From positions 222,743,991-222,807,990 of the forward strand of contig CM056994.1 in assembly GCA_029891345.1 (NCBI GenBank): 64,000 bases of DNA, read 5' to 3'. The number at the start of each line of letters is the position of its first letter. Position 1 is the stretch's first letter. This document shows, piece after piece, positions 57,315-64,000 of the stretch. Below the pieces are notes generated by a model. The model had not been told where the DNA came from and made no database searches. It worked only from the letters and a program-made list of their open reading frames with translations. The position numbers were made by a program, and so were the translations under genes. The stretch is from Dryococelus australis. Taxonomy: Eukaryota > Arthropoda > Insecta > Phasmatodea > Phasmatidae.

Positions 57315-58005
57315 CCGGGGAAGGAGGATAGCGATACAGCATGGACACAGAGCCAGTCGATCACCGCTCAGTACGACTTTAGCCTGCCCGTCGACAGTAG
57401 CGGCGGGGCAAGCCAGTCGCCCCAGGTAAGATCGACGTAGATCTCGTAGAATCCAACGGCTTATGGCACGTATTTTCTTGTAGCAGGTGCGCGATCATAG
57501 ATGTGTATGAGTTTGTTAGGCATTGCGAGTTTACGTAAACACGTAATCTTGTATCTAAATTTTTAAAATAAACTATCTTCTCTAGTTTTTTTGGTTAGCT
57601 ACACTTTAAAATGTTCAAAACGTAACATCTACATAAGAATAAACCATCCAGTGAGCGCAAGTAGCATGGGAATTCATAAACAAACGACACGTAGAATGCT
57701 GTAATAGCTGTTGCACTGGCAAGTGGACGGAGGAACGTGGAACCTCGAGTACTGGCCACATTTCTGAAGCAGTCAGCACCGCCACGGTCCACACATGTGT
57801 GTGCGCTAGACACAGTTGCTAATGAGCGAAACGTCCAGCCTATTAACAGCTCCCCCCTCTCTCCACTTGTGCAGCGCTCTCGTGCTCTTCCGGCAGCCGA
57901 CCTCTGGGCGGGCCATCGCCCTCTGCATCACCAGTGTCTGCCGGCTGCGCAGTAAGTCGCCAGTTTACACTACAATTTGATCCCTTATTTACAGCAAATT
58001 TTTTT
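57315..58005. other. unassigned sequence, partly GC-rich
   Basis: GC-richer at 57310-57440 and 57720-57960. No domain in the open frames (57595-57813, 57737-57955). Confidence 0.35.
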
Positions 58006-58252
58006 TTAGAGAGGTATTGGTCGGCGAGGTCTTCGGAGCCCCTGTGTGGGTGAAGCGAAGTGAAGTGAGGATGGAGCAGCGGTGTGAGGCCAGAGCTGAG
58101 GGAATTGGAGAACCCCGAGAAAACCCGCCAGTAAACGGCAACGTCCGCCACGTTTCCCAAATGTTAAAAAATCCGGTTGACTCCGCCGGAAATCAAACCC
58201 GGCTCGTTTTGATGGGAGACGAGGTGAGTAGTCTCGCGACCGCCTACACCAC
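58006..58252 (-). mobile_element. tRNA-derived SINE, family S1 (diverged)
   Basis: The body blocks GGAGCAGCGGTGTGAGGCCA, GAACCCCGAGAAAACCCGCC and the head with a minus-strand B-box-like GGTTTGATTTCCGG align with the copies at 12522 and 43231. The head's A-box side is diverged. Shadow frames on both strands. Confidence 0.75.
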
Positions 58253-58534
58253 ATTGCAACCCATTTTGCACATATAAATAGTATTTTCAGCCTATATAAC
58301 ATCTTTAATTGCTTTCATGTAGGCTTTATAATTGCGAGTATGTTAGCGCCAGAAATTTTTGTCAGAGTGGAGCTAAATTACTTCTACCACTGTAATCAAA
58401 TTCGTTGACACTTTCAGATACAATTTCACTATCTTTTAACTAGTTCGTTAGTAGTTAGAAAAGGGGTATTCGCGCGCTCCAGGATGCAGGATGCGTACGT
58501 GGGGAGGAGCTAGCGGCCATCTTGGACTTTCCAT
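58253..58534. other. unassigned sequence
   Basis: Nothing recognised. Confidence 0.3.
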
Positions 58535-58650
58535 TTTCCCTCAACACTTCCCTTTTTTCCTCAAAAACGTTCAAAATCGCCAGAATTTCCCTCAAAAATT
58601 CCTGAATTTCCCTCAATCAACAAAATTTCCCGCAGAAATTTTCCTTACCG
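58535..58650. repeat. degenerate pyrimidine array (AATTTCCCTCAA-like)
   Basis: Irregular TTTCCCTCAAAAATTCCTGA-like units, similar in make-up to 37495-37640. Confidence 0.6.
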
Positions 58651-60504
58651 AAATTTTTATTATCACTCAGTTCGAAAATATGATGACTCCACAATGTGAA
58701 TAGATGACTCAATTTTAGAGATGAGAGGTTGAAGGGTCACCCTGACATTCACGCTCTGTCATTCCATTACAGCACCATCCATCTTGTCTGAAAAATGTTC
58801 GAGTTAATTGCCGAGTCATGCTACTTCATGCACTACCTAGTTACAAGCATACATTCTACGATCTATATCATGTACGCATATGCTAAGAGCAGTAATATCA
58901 ATCACGCACACATATATGTTAACTGTACGTACATTAATCGCACTTATGCTAATCGTGCACACGTCAATCACCACGCTATCTTGCCTTCGTCCCCGTCATC
59001 TTGGATTCCCGCCCACGCCTGCTCTATCCCTTGGTTTCCTCATATTTTTTCTGGTCTCCTATTTTCTCTCTCGCCTTCTATCATTCCTTCTTGTCTCCCA
59101 TCCATATCCTCTTTCACTCTTACTTTTTACGCCGTCCGTTTTTAATTCCCACGCTTGCCGCCAGTTGTCTGTTGTAGGTGGCCATATTTAATTTAACTGT
59201 CACGCCCGCCACTAGTGTGTACTAAGTTCTACCATTCGCAGCTAGGAGCGCTAGTATCGATGCAGCCAATTTGTGTGTTGATAATCACATCGCCTACAGG
59301 AGCGCGCTAGGATGGGGGACCTTAGTTCTATCAATGGTCGCTAGGAGCGCTGGAAATTTTTTTAGTTGGTTGTTGTTTCGGAACTCAAAGAACGCCGTAG
59401 CGTGCGGTATCGTTCCGGCACACTTTGTGTCAACAGTCAAGCGTTTTGACCATAAGACGATTGCGACATATAGGAAAGGAGGATGTTTAATGTCGAATAC
59501 ATATATAGGCCTAGTTATTACCATCCCGGCACTCGAAAGCGAACGTCTAAGACTAAAACATAGTATATAGGGTTGACTATTATTCCAAATAAGGGATTTC
59601 AAAAGTTCTCACTTTATCACGAATAGCCTATATGTAGAGAAACTCCAGTATTGAGTGGTAGCTGTCTCAACAGTTCAGAGCTGCTGTTTTTCTAAATTGC
59701 AGCCATGATTTAACGTGATCGCTTTGCTGCTAATCGGGACGTCGTATTTGTGGACGAATCTGTTTCTGCGGCTGAAACTAGTGGTTCACTTTTTGTGTAT
59801 AATATGTCATTTTCGAGAAACAGTCTGCTCTCGTTGTAAGATACGTCACTTATAGATTTAGTTTTAAAAGAATAAGGCAATCAAAATTTTTGAAAATATT
59901 TGTTTCTACAGAAATAGTGTTAAAACAATAATCCATAATAAGTTGTTTGCAAAAGAAATAAAATTCATAGAGAACCGTTTTCCGGCGCCATGTCTCAGGA
60001 TTATTTACGAGAGCATAATAGTTGCGTATACTGTGCAGAAACCTAATTCGACTTTCGTCCCTAAGTAGTGCCAGATAGTGGAGTATCCAATCTGGTGGTT
60101 TGAGTCCTGCATGACTGTTATTGTATTATCTTCGATTTTATTCCTCTGTTAACTGTCAGTATCTTCACACCATACCAGTGGGCTTACATACGTAATTAAC
60201 TGATCTGAAACTAATCTAAAAAGGCATACGAACCTATAGCTTACGTGCATTCGTATCTGGAATTACGTGACAAGAAGATAACGCCTTAGATAGCTTAACC
60301 TCGGAGTTAGCCGCGAGCAGGTAGCAGGTGGTTCCGAGTTTACAGTGTTCTGGATATTCCGAGGTCTTCAGTTTTTCATCGCACAAACCATACGCCACAA
60401 AACAGGAACAGTTAATTTGTGTGTGTCGGGAAGTGACGGCGCTCCACTCCAGTACTGAGACCACGCCCATACCCGCAACTTCCGTAGCACAGAGTACATA
60501 AGTA
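58651..60504. other. unassigned sequence with a family-A 3' end fragment
   Basis: 59592-59630 (GGGATTTCAAAAGTTCTCAC through CACGAATAGCCTA) matches the last 38 bp of family A or B, with no partner end recognised. 58870-58975 has loosely repeated TCAATCACGCAC/ATTAATCGCACT motifs. Open frames at 58795-59191 and 59271-59602 show no domain. Confidence 0.4.
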
Positions 60505-60918
60505 TAGGCTGTTCACGGCAAAATGAGCACTTTTGAAAGCTCTGTTTAAGATCTATTTGTATGCACGTTGTATATTTTCCCGCCTTATGTAAAATTAGCA
60601 TTGATATTTGCCTCATTACTGTATTCATGCGTCGGTCAAGTGAAACTATGAAATTATTAAGAAAGCAAATACTTTACAAATCTGCACTACGATGCATAAA
60701 AAGAAAGAAAGTGAACGAATTAATTTTAAGTTATCACAAATGGTTACCTAGCACTTTTTATTCGACGTTAAGATATCGAACTACTTTCCATTCATCGTTA
60801 CCAACTGTACTGGGCGAATGTCACTCAGTGCGCCCATTAAAATAAACGCATGCAGGGGCTGTGACCTTTTTTCTAAAGATCATTTCTAAAGTGCTCGCTG
60901 TATCGTATCAACAGACTT
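60505..60918 (-). mobile_element. family-A MITE, reverse orientation (414 bp)
   Basis: TAGGCTGTTCACGGCAAAAT at the left end, preceded by TA, and GCTGTATCGTATCAACAGAC at the right end. Complete interior in reverse. Non-coding, with shadow frames on both strands. Confidence 0.9.
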
Positions 60919-60934
60919 TTAGCAGAGGTGAAAC

Positions 60935-61658
60935 AGCGTGGCAAGTCTTTTGATGTGGGCGTACCCACTCCCTGACTGCATGACTAGGCTCTGGTAACGG
61001 GATTTGCTTTTGATTGGCTACTGTGCGCAGCGAATGGTTCCTTACAGGTTGCGTTGCCGGCTAGCGAGTTGGTTGCCAGATGCTGATTGGCTTACGACGT
61101 TCCACCATGTTGCTGTCCAGTGACGCCATGTTGCTGGCGCATGTGCCTGGAGTTCGCGATGTAGGCGGCTGCGTCTGCGGCGGCGTCTGGATTAGGCCGC
61201 GCTCGCTGCACAAGTGTTCGCGGGCTTCCACGCACAGCTGATGTACCTCCCCCCCCCCCCCCCCCCTCCTGCAAACTTACAATGAGTATGGAGTATAGCG
61301 CGCACACCAACTGCGCAGGAACAATCCCCGTGTCTCAACATTAAAACTGCTTTTCTGCCTACATGTCTAGCAAAAATGGCGTGGATTGGGTTTGAGGTTA
61401 CAACACCGTTTAGCAAACAAGTGCTTTCGAGATGTTCTTATACTTCCTCAAATCAATTCGTAATGCTTTTTGATTGCATTGAAATGGGTAAAACTACTTT
61501 ATTATTGTAACAGTGCTTGGCATTTAAAAATTAAAATATAAACAAACACGTTAATCACTGTTGACCGTGTGACTTTGACAGTTGTGTTCCTTTGGGGTAG
61601 GTCAACGTTGGTTACATGCGCAGAAGACGAATAAGCGGTCTACCTCATCTTTAGTCTT
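60935..61658 (+). mobile_element. long family-C-type repeat, copy 2
   Basis: 60935-61150 matches 48575-48790. A G/C-rich stretch with poly-C (61248-61266) follows, and 61279-61658 is family C (GCAAAAATGGCGTGGATTGG through CTACCTCATCTTTAGTCT). The left inverted end of family C seen at 19033 is not recognisable here. Confidence 0.7.
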
Positions 61659-61661
61659 AAT

Positions 61662-61954
61662 GTCTGGACACGCGTCTATCTATCAATGTTGGAAAATTGA
61701 CCCCCTTATTGACTGATTTAGTTCATGCAGTAGCCGCAGAGCGCTGCAAGCAAACTAGTGTTGACAGCGTTGCTGGTATATGGATAACACCATAGAGATA
61801 CGGACGTTATTTTCCCACTTTAAGAAAAAATTATAATTCCCCTCCTTATGCCTGCCATGTCAAACAGCACTACTTTGGTAGCAGCGCTCTGCTGTTGGGT
61901 CCATGAACTAAACAGGTCAACAAGGGCGTCAACTTTTCAAGCTAGTGTCCAGAC
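61662..61954. repeat. fold-back element (293 bp)
   Basis: The ends are GTCTGGACAC and its exact inverse GTGTCCAGAC. Arms of about 110 bp pair with gaps: TTGACCCCCTTATTGAC with GTCAACAAGGGCGTCAA, TTTAGTTCATG with CATGAACTAAA, and GCAGAGCGCTGC with GCAGCGCTCTGC. It starts 3 bp after the end of the family-C copy. No clear target duplication. Confidence 0.8.
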
Positions 61955-62024
61955 CTGTCTTCTACAGCCGTGATTCAAACTGCATGGCTTCGACTTACTT
62001 TAGTGACATTTTTGACATAGCTAG

Positions 62025-62729
62025 TAAAGACTGTTCACAGTAAAGTGAGCACTTTTGAAATCAACCTTTGAAAAATATCACTGCCCCTTCCTGCGTATAT
62101 TTTAACGGACACAGTGACCGGTACGCGTCCAGTAAAGTTGGCAACGACGGAGAGAAAGTAGTTCCGTGTGTTATAATTAAATAAAAAAATATAAAGTAAA
62201 CATTTGTGAATGCTAAATTATTTAATTTTTTTAAATTGCATATTAGTGTATGAAGAAAACATTTTATTTCTGAAAAAAATTTACAGTTGCCCTTGGCCGA
62301 CGCACGAATGAAGTGATCAGTAGGGACATCTGATTTTCGCGAAAAGTTCCACGCAGGTTATGTTTCAATACTATATATTCACGTGCAGGTTTCTGTGGTT
62401 ATTTGCAGCTTCTCTATGTAACGAGTTAGTATGGTGTTTGACTGCGCCAACCAGTGTGACGTTACTGCAGAAGTAAACAGCTGTGATTCGCGGGCAGGCG
62501 TATGAGACGCGTAGCACGTAAAACTATCCAATTGCGAAATTGGATGTGAGCTTGAGTGTTTTGAAATATATCGTGACAAGAACTCTTTTCGCGGAAATCG
62601 GGTATCGCTAGTGATCAGACCCGTGTTAGCGGTAATTGTACATATGGTGGAAGTAGGCATACACAACATGCGTACAGGCAGATTATAAGCAGGGCTTTCA
62701 AAAGTGCTCATTTAACCGTGAACAACCTA
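62025..62729 (+). mobile_element. family-A MITE interrupted by a hAT-type element
   Basis: 5' end TAAAGACTGTTCACAGTAAA and 3' end CATTTAACCGTGAACAACCTA. The family-A interior is continuous when the 290-bp insert at 62321-62610 and one copy of its 8-bp duplication are removed. The break lies in the 'AAGTGATGAGGCCCATG' block. Confidence 0.9.
62321..62610. mobile_element. hAT-type non-autonomous element (290 bp) nested in family A
   Basis: The ends are TAGGGACATCTGATTTTCGC and its imperfect inverse GCGGAAATCGGGTATCGCTA. A GCGAAAAG block is shared by both ends. The exact 8-bp duplication GTGATCAG flanks it (62313-62320 and 62611-62618). The duplicated sequence belongs to the host MITE. The interior has no recognised protein. 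An open frame on the minus strand (62379-62711) runs across the boundary and is spurious. Confidence 0.93.
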
Positions 62730-62947
62730 TACACTATTTCTGACTAGGTCGCAACGCAAATACTATATAATTAAGTAACGCAAAATTTAATTTTTTTGTA
62801 GAAGCAGCTAGTTTGGATTAAAACCAAATGTAAACAAACGTCACGTCAATGTTGAAACACTGTTTTACAGCAATTCTTGAGCCAATATTGGAGACATGCC
62901 GACATGCGCAGAGTACGAAATTCAACCCTGCACCTCATATCCATTAA

Positions 62948-63167
62948 TAGGCTGTTCACAGTAAAGTGAGATTTTTGAAAGCCTTCTCACTTGGAATAAT
63001 AGTAAGTAAATATATTTTATTTTAACTTTGGACAACTTCCAAGTGCGGTGGAATATATACAGTATGTTTATTACTTACATGGCAATATGCGGTTAAGTAT
63101 AAACATGGCTGTGAGGAAAAAGTAGCTATTGCCTCAAAAGCGCTCACTTTACTGTGAACAGCCTGTA
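62948..63167 (+). mobile_element. family-B MITE (220 bp)
   Basis: TAGGCTGTTCACAGTAAAGT at the left end and CACTTTACTGTGAACAGCCTG at the right end, with the family-B interior ('GTAAATATATTTTATTTTAA', 'GGTGGAATATATACAG', 'GGAAAAAGTAGCTA'). The preceding 130 bp (62815-62947) faintly recall the 3' part of family C (ACATGCGCAGAGTACG, CACCTCATATCC). Confidence 0.88.
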
Positions 63168-64000
63168 GTGCATGATTCTCCCCCGCTCGCTGTAGTTCCA
63201 GCTAAACAGTAGCGACACATCTTGGGTGCAGAATGAGACTAACTTGCCGCTGTCGTTTTGCGTGTTATTAAAACATATTTCTTTGAACATTTTTTTTTTT
63301 TTTCGCGGTATTATGCAGAACTTCGGGGTGTACATCTTATGGTTTCATTTCCGCATCGTTTTACACGTAGCTATCTGAAAAATCATGCAAAATTTTTGGT
63401 GTTTGCGCCTTCTCAAAATATATATTCCATTCCACTTTATATATAAACATATTGTGCAGTCCAAAATAATAGTTTGCCCTTTTATGAGGGGAAAAGAAAA
63501 TCTTTTTCCCCAAATGTCGTAGCACTGTCATTAAACCACTTAATTTTAATTTCGTATGGTGCAGATATTTAAGGCACGCAGCAAGGTGAAACTTTTTTGT
63601 GTCCTTGTGGTACGGGTGCACTAAGGGTGTAATTAATTAGCACGCGTTTTAAATAACCAACTCCCTCGAGCGCGAAGAGTTATGTTGGCGTAGACTTTCT
63701 TTGCTTTGGTGCGTATTTAGTCGGGGGACTAAATAGATCAGCTTCATTTGTGTAGGTGGTAAGAAGTCTGCAGCGAAGTTTCATTGTCTGCACTGCTAGT
63801 TGTGCATGTATGTTATCAGACACCGCAGTCTGAAAATGGTCTCCACTACATGTATGTAATATGTTGTACGTCTTAAAAGTTGTATCCCTGACTCTTGTGG
63901 GAACTCGCTGGGAATACACATAGTACTTGTGTTTTGAAGCCCCGTGTAATTGAAGCACGTTCCAACGTAGCTTGGTGCCAGCCACATAAAGGAATTTTAG
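63168..64000. other. unassigned sequence
   Basis: T-run at 63292-63303. No gene was recognised. Minus-strand frames at 63680-63987 run to near the window edge but show no domain. Confidence 0.35.

Overview
The window looks like intergenic or intronic DNA from a large, repeat-rich insect genome. It is AT-rich with GC-rich islets, dense in DNA transposons, MITEs, fold-back elements and tRNA-derived SINEs, and has no bacterial-style gene packing. A stick insect (Phasmatodea) is my best guess. The translated shadow of one SINE family (GVTRPGIEPGSPWWEAS and relatives, near 12.7 kb and on both strands at 43.2-43.5 kb) resembles peptides I remember from predicted stick-insect proteins. That rests on memory and was not searched. 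I found no host protein-coding exon, rRNA or functional tRNA that I can defend. The only recognisable proteins are transposon relics: two Tc1-like transposases, one pogo-like transposase, and the gag region of an LTR-retrotransposon fossil.

Layout. 0-10 kb: a CpG-rich islet with CRE and E-box motifs (1.4-1.85 kb), a MITE nested in another MITE (3.5-4.1 kb), another copy at 4.8-5.2 kb, and two unclassified TIR-bounded elements (5.7-6.4 and 6.8-7.5 kb). 9.6-10.7 kb: a 30-bp minisatellite of about 24 units, directly followed by a fold-back element. 12-22 kb: SINEs, two family-A MITEs, a Tc1-like element carrying a triplicated 106-bp segment, a family-C MITE, and a 247-bp structure with perfect 72-bp inverted arms. 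23-28.5 kb: a broken LTR-retrotransposon fossil (LTR, tRNA-Leu-type primer site, gag) split by a 2.7-kb pogo-like DNA transposon with TA duplications. 28.8-48 kb: MITEs, fold-backs, SINEs, an old ~275-bp tandem array, and simple repeats. 48-54 kb: the densest nesting, with a MITE inside a MITE, a 767-bp fold-back at a duplicated TTAA inside a family-A MITE, an inverted duplication of that MITE, and a second Tc1-like copy. 57-64 kb: two hAT-type non-autonomous elements with intact 8-bp target duplications (one nested in a family-A MITE), a SINE, more family A, B and C MITEs, and another fold-back.

The main theme is one clan of short elements (families A and B) whose ends share the motif AGGCTGTTCACGGTAAAGTG. 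They insert at TA and have no transposase partner in this window. They act as landing pads for later insertions (hAT, TTAA fold-back, family B), so the relative age of several families can be read here. At least six long inverted repeats lie in 64 kb. If transcribed they could give long hairpin RNAs, but nothing here shows that they are.

All boundaries were read by eye. Element ends supported by target-site duplications are accurate to a base or two. Other ends are approximate.
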